This document shows, in pieces, positions 1 through 40,682 of a stretch of 64,000 nucleotides of DNA. Each line of letters starts with the position of its first letter. Position 1 is the first letter of the stretch. Location of the stretch: assembly GCA_023630585.1 (NCBI GenBank), contig CM042565.1:16436513-16500512 (forward strand), given 5' to 3'. Both the position numbers and the translations under genes were made by a program. Origin of the DNA: Cranoglanis bouderius (Eukaryota > Chordata > Actinopteri > Siluriformes > Cranoglanididae). The notes under the pieces were generated by a model. It was not told the origin of the DNA. It made no database searches and saw only the letters and a list, made by a program, of their open reading frames with translations.

Positions 1-516
1 ATGTACAGCGTCCGCGCTCATAGACCTTTAATTTACTGTTACAGATGTATGAGATGTAAATAAACACATTTTATCCTGATTGTTATTACTCCTTTAAGTG
101 TTGCTCCTCCTTCCAGTCCAACATGTCTGACAGATGCAACACTTTTGGGGCAAGTACACAAAAAAAGTGGTCTAATAAAGTGAAACATTTTCCGAACATT
201 ACTTTTTTTTTTTTTAATAAGACTTATATAAATTCTGAACTGTTATAAATACTTGCTGTATGTTTAAAAAATATAAATTGTTCGATAATATATTCGAGAA
301 AATGTTAGGGCCTTTCTTTGCACAATGCAAGTATTTTTACTTTTACTGCTGATGTTTACATTTTAATGTGATTTGTATATAATTTATGCATGAAAACAAA
401 TAAGAAACTTTAATAAATCCGAATAAAGATTTTACACAGATACAAATTCAGATAGAGGCATTGCGTTATACTACTAATGTACTGTTAAAATGACTGTGAG
501 ACCGCACATTAACCTG

Positions 517-550
<34 letters not shown>
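1..550 (+). other. NUP214 intron, AT-rich, then (TG)n at its 3' end
   Basis: No coding exon is visible in 1-550; it is AT-rich intron sequence. The last ~30 bases (520-548) are a (TG)n microsatellite running straight into the acceptor AG. Confidence 0.6.
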
Positions 551-28172
<27,622 letters not shown>

Positions 28173-29600
28173 TTGCTGGAAACTCTGCTGTTCTCACACT
28201 CTCCAATCAGATTAGCGTTTTTGGAAACTGGGATCTCTGCGCATGTTAAAGCTTAAAAAAAAACAAAAAAACAACAACTTTAAAGTCAAACTGACTTCTG
28301 TAGTTTCGCAGTCTGAAATCTCAATCGCATTAAAACCCAGTGTTCACAAATCCTTTAACAACACTGACTTTAAGTAACAGCTGTGTTTTTCATCATCAAA
28401 CACCAAGTCTCCATTAAAACTATATCAAACGGCAACATTTACGGTTAAAATGGCCAACAAACACCAGCATTCTCCTTGAAAACACCACCACAAACAATAA
28501 TTCTTTATGAAAGCACCAACATTCTTCATTGAAGGCCATCAGTACACCGATAACGCCAATGAAAATACAACCAAAAAATTTTTAAAAAGACCTATGTTTT
28601 TCAAAACGCATTCAAATTCCAACATTCTCCATTAAGACATACTGAAACACCGACATTCTCCATGAAAATGTCACCGAAAATCAATGTTCTTTATAAAAAA
28701 GACTTAGTAACACCAACATTTTCATTAAAACACCTTTAAACACCAACCGTCACCATGAAAATACCATCAAAAACCAACATTCTTATAAAAGGCATCTGGC
28801 ACAACAATTTTCTCCATTAAACCAACATCAAACACCAACAATGGCCATGAAAATACTACTAAAAAAAACAACATTCTGTACGAAGGTTCAGGAAACACCA
28901 ACATTCTCCATGAAAATGCCACAAGAAAACGAACATTCTTTATAATTGGCCAACTAACACCGACATTTTCCATTAAAACACCTTCACTCACCAAAAACGA
29001 CCATGAAAACACCACCAAAAACCAACGTTCTTCTTTAAAACGCTATAATACACCAACATTTACCATTAAAGGCCATCATACAGCAACCATTGTCTATTAA
29101 GACACCTTCTATGTGTTATATACCTTCTACATTTTCTATGAAAATGCCACCAAAAAAAAAAAAAAACCCTTCTTTATAAACGGCCAATTAACACCAACGT
29201 TTTTTCTTCAAACACCAACACTGTCTAACAGAACACCATCATTCACATGCCAGTGCTTCATGGTCCGATGTTCACTTCTGCACTTACTTTGCTGTTAGTC
29301 AGTGTGTTAATTATACAGGGTTTCCAGAGAATTAGGCTTAAAGGGTAAATGCACTGATTCTGACTGAGGCGTCAGACGTTTCTCGCTTCCTCACCCAGAC
29401 TAAAACATGATGTTTTTTTCCATGAAGATTATGTGAGCCTTGTGAAATGAGTAGGATATTATTTTACACACCGCATGAGTTCTGAATAAATGATGAATTT
29501 AATTTAAAGGGGAACGTCCATCCTGCAACACGTTGATGAGACCAGCTTCAAATAAAATATAATGAAAGAGATGTGCTGTTTCTTATGTTTCTTTTTTTGG
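28173..29600 (+). other. nup214: Probable NUP214 3' UTR with poly(A) site near 29.55 kb
   Basis: After the stop there is no good early poly(A) signal. AATAAA at 29551-29556 is followed by a GT-rich stretch and a long G/T tract at 29566-29618, a typical cleavage-site context; another AATAAA lies at 29485. If this site is used, the 3' UTR is about 1.4 kb and includes the CACCAAC-type repeat field at 28.39-29.25 kb. Inference only. Confidence 0.45.
28385..29250. repeat. Diverged CACCAAC minisatellite field 2
   Basis: Continues the ~31-bp motif family just past the NUP214 stop codon (CCATTAAAACACCTTTAAAC, then ACCAACATTCTCCATGAAAA and variants). It may be transcribed as part of the NUP214 3' UTR. 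Confidence 0.85.
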
Positions 29601-29714
29601 GGGGGTGGGGGGGGGTGGATGTACATGGGTAAAAATAAATAAATAAATATAAATAATTTTTAAAAAATTTTGAAAGGCTAATAAATCTCATTATCCATCC
29701 GTAGTCATCTTTTC

Positions 29715-29751
<37 letters not shown>

Positions 29752-31620
29752 AGGGAAATATTTAAATAACCGAATAGTATTTAGCAGTGAATTTAGGCAA
29801 AGTTCAGACAAGGAGAAGTCATTCTATCACAATTATGAAATCTTAACTGACTTAGTTGTTATGTAAATGATTGCGGGTAACGGTTTAATAGACTTTCCTG
29901 CTTATTTTATGTCACTAACTAACATTGAACAGCCTTTTATGGACATTTAACACCTCCGAGTAAATTAAAATTCTGTCTTATATTGTTTAAAAAAAGAAAT
30001 TGTAAAGGCCCAAATATTAACTCAAATATGTAAAACCTATTCCTGAAATATAGAGCTTACTGAATGAGATGCGATGTAGTGTAGCAAAAAGCATGTAAAT
30101 AAATAATATACTATCGGGAAGAAAAACCCACTACATATTTCTGTTCACTTTAAAGCCTTAAACTGAGAATAATGACCAAAATATCATGATCTACAGACAG
30201 AAAAACAAATATATTATTTAATAATTATGAAGAAAACTAGTAAATTAAGTAGCGAACGTGTCGACTCGATCGATGAAACGTCAGAGTTGCATCGTACAAA
30301 TGTTTTCGTTTCGTATGTATTCTGTAATACAAACGTGTTTAAATAAAAATGTACAAACAGGGCAAAGTAACACACTGGGAGGAAAGCGCTGTCTGCCCTC
30401 TTCCGCATACATGAGCTCACAGATGGCCATGATTGGCTAGTATCGCTGTGATTGACAACAGAGAGAGAGAGAGAGTATTCCACTTCTACCCATAGAGCAC
30501 GGAAAATTTTGCTACGTTCACACGTACATCGCTTTTTTATTGCTGCATGTCGCCAGTCGCTGTGCTATGAAGTCGCCAGAAGGTGTTCCTACTACTGGTT
30601 GCCATAGTAAAATGCAACTAGCATTCCACTTTTGAACATTCTGGAGGGAGAGCTTTTGTATATAAAATTCATGGGCATGGGAGGCTACGGATCACGTGCG
30701 CTCTACTGTCTTCATTCCCATTGGTATTCCCATTGGTAAGTCGCTCCAAAGTTAAACTCTTCTCAACTTTGTCGCGTCTCTGGACACGCCCACGTCTAGT
30801 CGCCAACTGTTGCTGTCGCTCATCTCGGCAGAACTTGCCAGCTCTCGTTGAAAACGAATGGTCGGTTTGTCACGGCGAGTCGCCGTATGTGTGAACATAT
30901 CATCGGGATTCGAACTCCTAAACGATACCAACAGTAGGGCGAACGCTTTTCTATTGGTGTTTGGCAGCCCTAGTCTTGCTAGTGACTCAGTGCTCCTACA
31001 GTAATGCTGTGTAAGTCTGAGGAGAGTGTGATTGTCATCCGGATGCCAGAGTTGAGAGTGTGTAATGGAGCATGTCACTCTCACTCACTTCTTATCTTTC
31101 TCTTATTAGGAATAACGAGCTACAGCAGGAGCCACAGTGTTCAGGGCACATGGTGTGACTCAGACACTTCATACCTCCCCTGTTATGCTTCAGAAGTTTG
31201 TTTATTTACTTACTTATTTATTTTTGAGGACCAGGGCCATGTTTCAATCCTGATTTAATTCTAGTGAGTGTGAAAATGGTAGCAAGGGCTTCCTAATTAG
31301 TGTGTGAGTGTGGAGTTAATGGGTTGTAAAGGCAAAAAAAAAAAGGGCGAATCTTATATTCAGAGCTGTGGAGCGATCTGCAATATTTGGTAATTATTAT
31401 CTCGAAGTTGTCCTCTGCAGGGCAGTAAAAATCAGCAGCCTGAAAACAATACACACTAAACACGCCAGCTTTCTACAAATTACAAAGTCATTCTGTTCTC
31501 CTGCATCCTGCCACCTATTACTCTCAGAAGCTGATATTTTTTTCAGCTCAAACACCAGCAGCCTTTCGTATATTAGGGTAATGGTGTTTATTACGATAAC
31601 TGTATTTCAGAAATAAACGC
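29600..31620. other. Intergenic NUP214-FAM78A, no gene; one SINE-like fragment
   Basis: No conserved ORF. Poly(T) at 29723-29752. About 30365-30480 (GAGGAAAGCGCTGTCTGCCC, then CTCTTCCGCATACATGAGCT) resembles, in the other orientation, part of the SINE-like sequence at 44.36-44.60 kb. Confidence 0.5.
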
Positions 31621-31629
31621 CCTTTTACA

Positions 31630-32090
31630 ACAAATGCCAATAAACATTCAAACCACCTTCAAACACCAACAGTCTTCATTAAAACTGTCAAACAGCAACA
31701 TTTCCCAGATAGCAAATGACATCTGGCTTACATACCGTATGGAATGACGGCAATGACTCGACCTGAGTGTGGCTGGCTTCTGGGCCAGATGTGGGCCCAG
31801 ACAAAACAAGCCTAAAACCGGCTTGTTGTGTGAGGGCCAGATATGGCCCATATGTCCTTTGCCATTGCCAGAATTGAGCCATATGCACCACAGTTGGCCC
31901 AGATGAGACCCAGAAATGTATGCTATCTGGGTTACCTTTAAAAATTCCAATAAACACCGGCCTTCTCCATTAGATCACCTTCATACACCAACATTTTCCA
32001 CTGAGGCAATCATACACCAGTAATGCCAATGAAAATACAACCAATAATCAACGTTCTTCATAAAAGGCCTACTTAACATTAGCTTTCTTC
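31630..32090. repeat. Diverged CACCAAC minisatellite field 3
   Basis: Left flank of the ordered array, with irregular copies of the ~31-bp motif, interrupted at 31704-31931 by a MITE. Confidence 0.8.
31704..31931. mobile_element. 228-bp MITE with CCCAGATAGCA inverted termini
   Basis: Starts CCCAGATAGCAAATGACATC and ends TATGCTATCTGGG, giving an 11-bp perfect terminal inverted repeat. The interior is GC-richer than its surroundings and has further inverted motifs (GGGCCAGATGTGGGCCCAG, TTGGCCCAGATGAGACCCAG). It interrupts the CACCAAC repeat. No coding capacity. Confidence 0.88.
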
Positions 32091-33225
32091 ATTAAAACAC
32101 CTTCAAACACCCACATTCTCCATTAAAGCACAATGAAACACCAACAACGCCCATGAAAATGCCACCAAAAACCAACATTCTTTATAAAAGGCCTACAAAC
32201 ACCAACGTTCTTCATTAAAACACCTTCAAACACCCACATTCTCCATTAAAGCACAATGAAACACCAACAATGCCCATGAAAATGCCACCAAAAACCAACA
32301 TTCTTTATAAAAGGCCTACAAACACCAACGTTCTTCATTAAAACACCTTCAAACACCCACATTCTCCATTAAAGCGCAATGAAACAACAACAACGCCCAT
32401 GAAAATGCCACCAAAAACCAACATTCTTTATAAAAGGCCTACAAACACCAACGTTCTTCATTAAGACACCTTCAAACACCCACATTCTCCATTAAAGCAC
32501 AATGAAACACCAACAACGCCCATGAAAATGCCACCAAAAACCAACATTCTTTATAAAAGGCCTACAAACACCAACGTTCTTCATTAAAACACCTTCAAAC
32601 ACCCACATTCTCCATTAAAGCACAATGAAACACCAACAATGCCCATGAAAATGCCACCAAAAACCAACATTCTTTATAAAAGGCCTACAAACACCAACGT
32701 TCTTCATTAAAACACCTTCAAACACCCACATTCTCCATTAAAGCACAATGAAACACCAACAATGCCCATGAAAATGCCACCAAAAACCAACATTCTTTAT
32801 AAAAGGCCTACAAACACCAACGTTCTTCATTAAAACACCTTCAAACACCCACATTCTCCATTAAAGCACAATGAAACACCAACAATGCCCATGAAAATGC
32901 CACCAAAAACCAACATTCTTTATAAAAGGCCTACAAACACCAACGTTCTTCATTAAAACACCTTCAAACACCCACATTCTCCATTAAAGCGCAATGAAAC
33001 AACAACAACGCCCATGAAAATGCCACCAAAAACCAACATTCTTTATAAAAGGCCTACAAACACCAACGTTCTTCATTAAGACACCTTCAAACACCCACAT
33101 TCTCCATTAAAGCACAATGAAACACCAACAACGCCCATGAAAATGCCACCAAAAACCAACATTCTTTATAAAAGGCCTACAAACACCAACGTTCTTCATT
33201 AAAACACCTTCAAACACCAACATTC
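32091..33225. repeat. 123-bp higher-order tandem array, about nine copies
   Basis: The phrase CTTCATTAARACACCTTC recurs at exact 123-bp steps (A of ATTAA at 32091, 32214, 32337, 32460, 32583, 32706, 32829, 32952, 33075, 33198). Each 123-bp unit consists of four related segments of 31, 31, 31 and 30 bp, beginning CATTAAAACACC, CATTAAAGCACA, CATGAAAATGCC and TATAAAAGGCCT. Variant pattern shows a further 615-bp duplication (five units). Confidence 0.96.
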
Positions 33226-35785
33226 TATATGAAAATATCACCAAAAAATAAGACTTTATAAAAATGCTTATTAAGACCAACTTTCTCCGTTAAAACCAAC
33301 ATCAAACACCAACCATGGCCATGAAAATACAAATTAAAAAAAAAAAACAACATTCTGTATGAAAGTCCAGCAAACACCTACATTTTCCAGGAGAATACAA
33401 AGGTGGCATAAAGTCTAAGCATTAAAAAAAAAAATACTCAATACACTCAAGTATTTAAAAGTAAAAATCTATATCCTGATTTCTGTGAAGCTGCTATATT
33501 GTGACATCACATATCATGATATCCATATTATCCTCCTATCACCCAGCCCTGTTTTGAAGTTTACATTGACGCTGACACCAAGTGTATCTGGTGCCTCATA
33601 TTGACGTCACTCCTTAATCTCAAATTCACCTCTCCGTGGTGTTAAGTACCATCGATTATGGGATGTAGCCAAGGCTAAATGAGCGACGACAGGCCAAAGA
33701 GGCTAACGCTGATAAAATGAAAAGGCGACCTACTTAAAATCCCTCTGCGGGCTCCAGAAAGGGTTATCGGATCTCAGCAAAATGTCCAGCCCACAAACTA
33801 CATCAACCTCACAAACACACCATAAACTAGTCCAAAATAGGTCAGGCCGTGGAAAACGGAGACTTTTGTGTGTGGGGGGGGGGGTGGGGGTGGGGAGGAA
33901 ATGAGGTCACCGTGGTGCACACGCATTTCTGATACACGGACATTATCCGCCGCACAAAAACCCTCCTTTTTAGGTCTCCAAATGTTCACGATAAATTTTA
34001 CAACCGAAATGGGTTCTGTACACCGTACACACACTGTCTGCACTTACACTTTGCCTTTGTTTGCCACATGTAAAAAAATTTTTAAAAATTATTCGATTTA
34101 ATTCAGATTATTTGCTTTAAAGCAAGATCTTGGTGGATGCCGACTATTTTTTACACCAGTCCAAGAAAAATAAATAAATAAAACGCCACCCACTGACTTT
34201 CATTCCACCTGCAACCTCGTTCCAAAGCTAGAGTAAAGGACAAAAAACGCAACCCTCGTCCAGACGAACCGAATCATTCCGTTTCTATTAACAGCTCGAT
34301 TTCCTCTTTAGATTTTAATGTTCAATGGAATTTACTTCTGTAGTGTAATTGGTTCTACTGTAAACAGTTTGGGTGATTAAACGTGTAGAAAAGGCAGTCG
34401 GTGTTCCTCTAGGCTCTGTTCTAGGACCTTTTTTATTTCTGTACTTCGCCCTGAATTAAAAAGAAAAAAAGTGTTGGTTATAAAATACCTGCACTTAATT
34501 ACAGTCTAATTATATTATAAGCTTTGTCTCCGCCCCCCCCCCTTTTTTTTTTACATATGAAAGTGGACCTAAAAAAAAAAAGCAAATTACTTTATATTTC
34601 CATAAACGCCTGTTGTGTCGAATATTCAGAAGGCAAGTAATCCAAAGTGCTCCAGTCATGGGCTTCGTCCCAAACCACATATCACTGTACCTAAGCACAT
34701 TGTAGACTAGCATGATTAGCATGGTTGCTGTGCTATATATTAGAATAGTATGGGCTTTTAGGGCTGTAGCTATAGATGTCCTGGATCAAAAAGTCCTACC
34801 GTAATATTAGCATGTGCCGATATTAGCAGTAAGAGATCCGTTGTGTTTGCTAAGCATTACAGATGGGAACAGGTGTGCGCTAGCGATTAATGGCTTTCTG
34901 TAAATTTAGCTCGGCACTTGGGAATGCTAGCCATGTGTGATTATCCGAGGAGGTCATGGCTATCTTTAGCTTAAATAACAGTAGCACATGAATATAGTCA
35001 AATATATTCGAGTTTTTCTGTTTTTTTTATTCAGCATCAAGTCGAGTGCACTTCAGAGGCTTTGAGGGAGGTTGAACGTGGGATTTAATCTGAAAAATCA
35101 GAACCGGTTAAAACGCGGTTTGCCGAGTGACGATCGGAGCCGTTGTTGTTTCCGTCACGTAAATTATCGGTTAGGTTTTGTTAGGAATTTAAACTTTTAG
35201 TTTTAAACCCTTCTTTCAACAAAAAGGTCACTACGATTTCCACGATATACCGCAATCTTCTGTCTAAAATCATCTAAAATTTCTTCTAAAATTGTGCTCG
35301 TAATTTCTTCTAACTTTTTTTTTTCTTTTTTTTTTGTCCAAACATACTTTATACGAATTATTCTCTAAAAGCAGAGTGTCCAGGCTGTAAAAAAAAAAAA
35401 AAAAAAAAAAAAAGGATTAATTAAACGCGCACTTCTGCTTCTGCTGGATTTCTTTGGCCTTTGTTTTCTCTGTAGTAAGGTTGTTTTTTTTTGCTGTATC
35501 GTTTTGGAGGCCGTACATCCGAGAAACCTTCTCAGCTTTTTTTTTTTTTAAAGGTTCTTCACCCCCTACACTTGCGTGATCGAAATAAACCACAAATGTA
35601 CTCACTTCCTTTTCATTTTATTTCACTTCCTCCTTTCCACTCATGCATCAGCTTGTTTAAGCTTTTTTTATTTCTGTCTGCTGTTTTTATTTCCTGTTGT
35701 CCCTTTTACCGTCGATGTCGACTCTGATAAAGCGTGTAACGGTGACATGATTCCGCATAACGCAAGTTCTTGAACAAGCTTAAAT
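33226..35785. other. Intergenic NUP214-FAM78A, nothing recognised
   Basis: The first ~180 bases are decayed CACCAAC motif. 33520-33552 resembles the reverse complement of the GGGCTGGGTGATA repeat. Otherwise AT-rich with poly(A) at 35390-35413; no credible gene. Confidence 0.5.
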
Positions 35786-36595
35786 TGAATTACACATGAT
35801 TCAGTTATTTCCATGTGATTCTTACACATGATTCAGTTATTTCCATGTGATTCTTATGCATGATTCAGTTATTTCCATGTGATTCTTATGCATGATTCAT
35901 TTATTTGCATGTGATTCTTATACATGATTCATTTATTTCCACATGTGATTCTTGCACATGATTCATTTATTTCCACGTGATTCTTATACATGATTCGTTT
36001 ATTTGCATGTGATTCTTATACAGGATTAATTTATTTGCATGTGATTCTTATACATGATTCATTTATTTCCACATGTGACTCTTACACATGATTCATTTAT
36101 TTCTACATGTGATTCTTGCACATGATTCATTTATTTCCACGTGATTCTTATACAGGATTAATTTATTTGCATGTGATTCTTATACAGGATTAATTTATTT
36201 CCACATGTGACTCTTACACATGATTCATTTATTTCTACATGTGACTCTTACACATGATTCATTTATTTCTACATGATTCTTTCACGTAATTTAGTTTTTA
36301 ACACGTGATTCTTACACATGATTCATTTTCACGTGATTCTTGCACATGATTCAGTTATTTCCACGTGATTTTTAAACATGATTCATTGTCACATGATTCT
36401 TGCACGATTCATTTTCACACGTGATTCTTACACATGATTGTTTATTTCCACATGTGATTCTTGCAAATGATTCAGTTATTTCTATGTGATTCTTGCAAAT
36501 GATTCAGTTATTTCTATGTGATTCTTGCAAATGATTCAGTTATTTCTATGTGATTCTTGCACATGATTCAGTTATTTCCACTCATGTATTCACAT
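35785..36595. repeat. Minisatellite of about 32 bp (CATGATTCATTTATTTCC type)
   Basis: About 25 imperfect copies of ACATGATTCAGTTATTTCC plus ATGTGATTCTT. Unit length varies around 28-36 bp. The motif ends at about 36595. No ORF. Confidence 0.93.
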
Positions 36596-36950
36596 GAAAT
36601 GTTTGTGATTTTATTAAATAAATGAGAGACCCACACAAGTTTACTGAGATTTTTTTATATTTTTATTTTAGTACAAATTGTTCACATTGTGCATCGTCAG
36701 TTTGACTAATTATACGTCAGTAACGCCGTCTGGTTTCAAGTATCATTGTTCGATGGCAGAGCTGCTAAACAAAAAAAAACAAACAAAAAAAAAAAAACAA
36801 AACCTTCAGGTGTAATATAATATAGTCGTTTTTGTTTGTTTGTTTGTTTGTTTTTATATATAAACAAATCAAAATTATCAGAATATAGTCTGCTCTTCAT
36901 CTCCATTTCAGCATCACTGAGTACATCTTTCTCTCGTTCTCTCTCTATCT

Positions 36951-36999
<49 letters not shown>

Positions 37000-38410
37000 C
37001 ACCGAGAGAAAGCACTGAAGACGCTTTAGACAGGAAGTCTGTGCTGTTTAACTGTCAGAAAGGAAGTAGGCGAGATCTGATGGTAAAAATCCGGTAATCA
37101 TATCAGTTCAGTTTGACCTTTCAGATTTGAAAATGAAGCGATTTAATATTAAAACTCTGTACATCCTGAATTTTAATGAAATATTACAATTAGCACAACA
37201 TCCTGTGGGTGAAAATAAACTGGCTGGTTTGTGCCAGTCGTGTAATACGTTCCTTATACTGTTTATTAAATAAACATTTCTTTTTATTCAGAAATACTGA
37301 GTCAGGAAGCAAAATGATCTCCCACAAAGACATCATTTCAAACACTTGTAAAATATGTCTTTTTAAACTAATAATATACTTATAATATAGCTTTTATAAT
37401 ATATATATTTTCCAGTGCTTTGCTGATTGACAGAAACAGGGCTGAAAATATAAAATATTATACATTAGTAGCTCTGTATTTATTTACACTGCAAAAAAAA
37501 ATGAGATACAAGTCAAAATATCTTTAATACGGGCGAATTTATCTGATTTTTCTTATGATAAATTAAAAGTGAGATGATGAGGCTGTTTTTAGACGCTTTT
37601 ACGTGTGAAGAAGCTCGAAACTTTATTGGCTGATCGTTTTGCTTCTTTCTAGAAATAGATGCTTAAAATTAGAAGGAAAAAAAAGTATAGAAATAAGTTT
37701 AGCTTTTATTTTGGTTTATTATAATCTTATAATAGATAAATATTAAATAAATCTGACTATATTCAGGATATTTTCACTTGTAAAATGTCATTTTTTTGCA
37801 GTGTGTGCCTCACAGCCTCTTGGCAGACTGGTATTTATTTATAAATGAATTGTTGAAATGAAATGAAATGAAATGAAATGAAATGATGTTAATAAGACAA
37901 CAACAACAACAACAACAACAAAAAAAAACACAGCTCGTCAAGTTCCCGAGAAAAACGTAAACTCTTCTGTCCTGTCTGTTACAAAGCACTGACACTGGAG
38001 ACTCCTTCCTTAAACGTCTCCCCTTTTTTAATCCGTTAACAGACGTTTATTCTTTTCTGCTGTTGCTCAGGCTCATGAAGACCTCGAGTTTCAGACCTTA
38101 AATAACCTCTAGGGACGTTTCTGAGTTTTGGGTTTGGTCATCGTTACAGTGAACTTTCCTGAGGAAACCCCTGACACCCCAAACAGCAACAACGACAAAA
38201 AAAAAACCCCTTTGCTCCGTTTTATCCGCTTTCAGATAATCACTAAATCTCTTCATTATGATCCGTTCATCATCAGCTACAGACTTTGACATGTCCAGGT
38301 CATTAATTCATTCTAACTTCATTAAGTTCATTCTTGGACTAAAGTTTTTGGACTCTATTTTTTTTTTTTTCCTCTAGAATATATTTATTGAATTGTATAT
38401 ATATATATAA
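36596..38410. other. Intergenic with (CA)n, (GAAAT)n and palindromic-family fragment
   Basis: (CA)n at about 36955-36998, (GAAAT)n at about 37856-37885, (ACA)n at 37899-37920. 37925-38015 carries the CACTGGAGACTCCTTCC block of the palindromic repeat family. No gene. Confidence 0.6.
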
Positions 38411-38962
38411 CAGTACTGTGTAAAAGTCTTAGGCACATGCAAAGAAATGCTGTAGAGCAAAGACGCCTTCAAAATAATGAAATGAAATGTTTCTACATTT
38501 AAAAAAATACAGTAAAGAGCAGTAAACAGTAGTAAATGAAACAAAGTCAATATTTGGTGTGAGAAAAAAATAAAAATAAAAATAGTAGTCTCCGGTACAA
38601 TGTGTGCAGTTTTATAAGGAAATGAGCTGGTAAGTTTTATTGAGCATCTTGCAGAACCAGCCACAGTTCTTCTGGACACTTTGACTTTCGCACTCGCTTC
38701 TTATTTCTGCAGCGAAACCCAGCAGCCTTCATTGTGTTTACTGTCTGAAAAGTGTCTCTTACGTAATACGCTGCTTTCTTTAATGACATACAAACATTTT
38801 TTTTCTGTAACATTTCATTTTGTGCCGGAAAACTAATGTTTTGGAATCTAAAATGTTTTTTGTACCGACTCGATCATGTAAACGTCATAAAATTTTTTTA
38901 AAAAATCTATAACAAAGTTTGCACTGAAAAAAAAGGGTGTCTAAAACTTTTTCACAGTACTG
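38411..38962. mobile_element. MITE with CAGTACTGTG inverted termini, copy B
   Basis: Starts CAGTACTGTGTAAAAGTCTT and ends in CTTTTTCACAGTACTG, followed by TA. Internal blocks (ACATGCAAAGAAATGCTGTA, CAGCGAAACCCAGCAGCCTT, GAAATGAGCTGGTAAGTTTT) match copy A at 19.67 kb. It lies inside TA-rich sequence. Confidence 0.9.
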
Positions 38963-39768
38963 TATATACACTGTATATATTGTATTTATATATATATATA
39001 TATATTTTTAATATTAAAAAGGAGCATTCCAGGATAAAACTGAATTACTGAACCAGGATGAAACTGAACACCCTCAAGCTGTGATTAGTATTCCTGTTTC
39101 ATTTTTGTTTCACGGATTTTCCGCAGCATTGAACGTAACCAGAAACGGATAAAAAAAAAAGTATGACGTGTCGTCATTTAATAAATTTTTTAAAAAATTG
39201 TAGTCGTTGGAACACTGCTGTGGTATAAAAGAAACAAAACACTGCTGTTGTGGGAAAATTATGAGCTTCAGTGTGGCAGCAGCTCCGTAAATCTATCCGT
39301 CGCTGATTATTTTACCGTAACGGCGCAACACGGAGGGTTTTATTCCTTACTTATTGTGTGTGCACGTCATTGTGTCCTTCGGCTTGTTTAATGGAGAGCG
39401 GTTTTCTTTGTGTCGGCGCACGCGATCAATTTTTAATGAGTGTATCGATCGGACGTCCGTGTCGGAGAGGGTCCGTGTCGGAGAGGGTCCGTGTCGGAGA
39501 GGGTCCGTGTCGGAGAGGCAGCAGGGGCAAATAAAGCGACTTTTGTGTTTTTGTTTTGTTTTGTTTTTTAAAAAAAACATGACTTTTGTGTAATTTTTTT
39601 GTTTTTAAATGAAATTTTTCTCTTCCGTATCGGAGAGGTTCGTTATACGGCGAAAATCCAGCGCATGGAGTGATCGCATTCTCATTTTAAAGTGAGAAGC
39701 TTCCAAGTCAAAGTCTTGTAAATAGACCCTACATGGCCAACAGCAGGAATAACGAAGAACGCTGCTCT

Positions 39769-39814
<46 letters not shown>

Positions 39815-40682
39815 TGTCATATTCATTTGTTTCGCTCCGTCGTGATGAACGTGACACGTTCCGAGTTTGATCAGAAGCAGAAAGCGACTAAGCGGCCTCT
39901 CGTCCCGAGGCTGATTTGATGATCTGATTTGAATCGCTGCACTTGAAGGACCTCCAGGATATTTTGGACCGGTTCTCTAATTCGCTCTGCAGCGCTGTGA
40001 TAAAGTTTCCTTCCGGTCTACAGAGAATAAATCGAGCCAAAATGACCCAAACTGTCTCCTGGAGTTATTCCTAGCCGTGAAACATGAAACATATCCGTAG
40101 AAACCCGTTGTGCTTTAAAAAGACGTGTATGCAGTACGCTGTAAAAATAATTTTAAAAAAAAAATAATAATAATAATAATAATAATAAAACTAACACAGT
40201 CCTTTATGGAATACCGCTGCTCACGAGACGTGGATCGATGAGGCTTTACTGCGTTGCATGTTGTTTGTTTAAGGCTGAAAGTTTTTGTGTTTTGTTTTTG
40301 CTTGTTTTTGTTTGGGTTTGGTTTTTTTTGCAGTAAAAAGCGATGTAAACTTAAGGCAGCATGGATTCAATGTCTTATGTCTTATATATAAAACTCCAAA
40401 AGCATCATTCCTCAGCACAAAAAAACTGCGCCTATAGTGAACGCCACCCGAATAAATAAATACAAATGGTATATCCCAGTGCGAAACACACTGAAAAGCC
40501 ATTGTCACACTTTTCTTTTCTTTTCTTTTTTTGTTTTTTTGCAGCGACCTCATTTAGCACAGTGATCCCGACCCATTTTGTAATACGAAACGTTTCTCTG
40601 CTCCTCGTTCACGTTTCCTCCAGTGCGAGATTGACCTCAAGTTTGATTTCCATTAAAAATAATAAAATAGAAAAAACTGTAA
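38963..40682. other. Intergenic region downstream of FAM78A, possible 3' UTR
   Basis: 39125-39345 holds a fragment of the palindromic family. Four tandem copies of the 16-bp GTCCGTGTCGGAGAGG lie at 39457-39520. (TG)n at about 39773-39812 and (AAT)n near 40165-40187. The part next to 40683 is presumably FAM78A 3' UTR (minus strand), whose end I cannot place. Confidence 0.5.

Noticed and set aside
32091..33225. CRISPR-like direct repeats
   Set aside because: Repeats are contiguous without unique spacers and the genome is eukaryotic; it is a satellite array.
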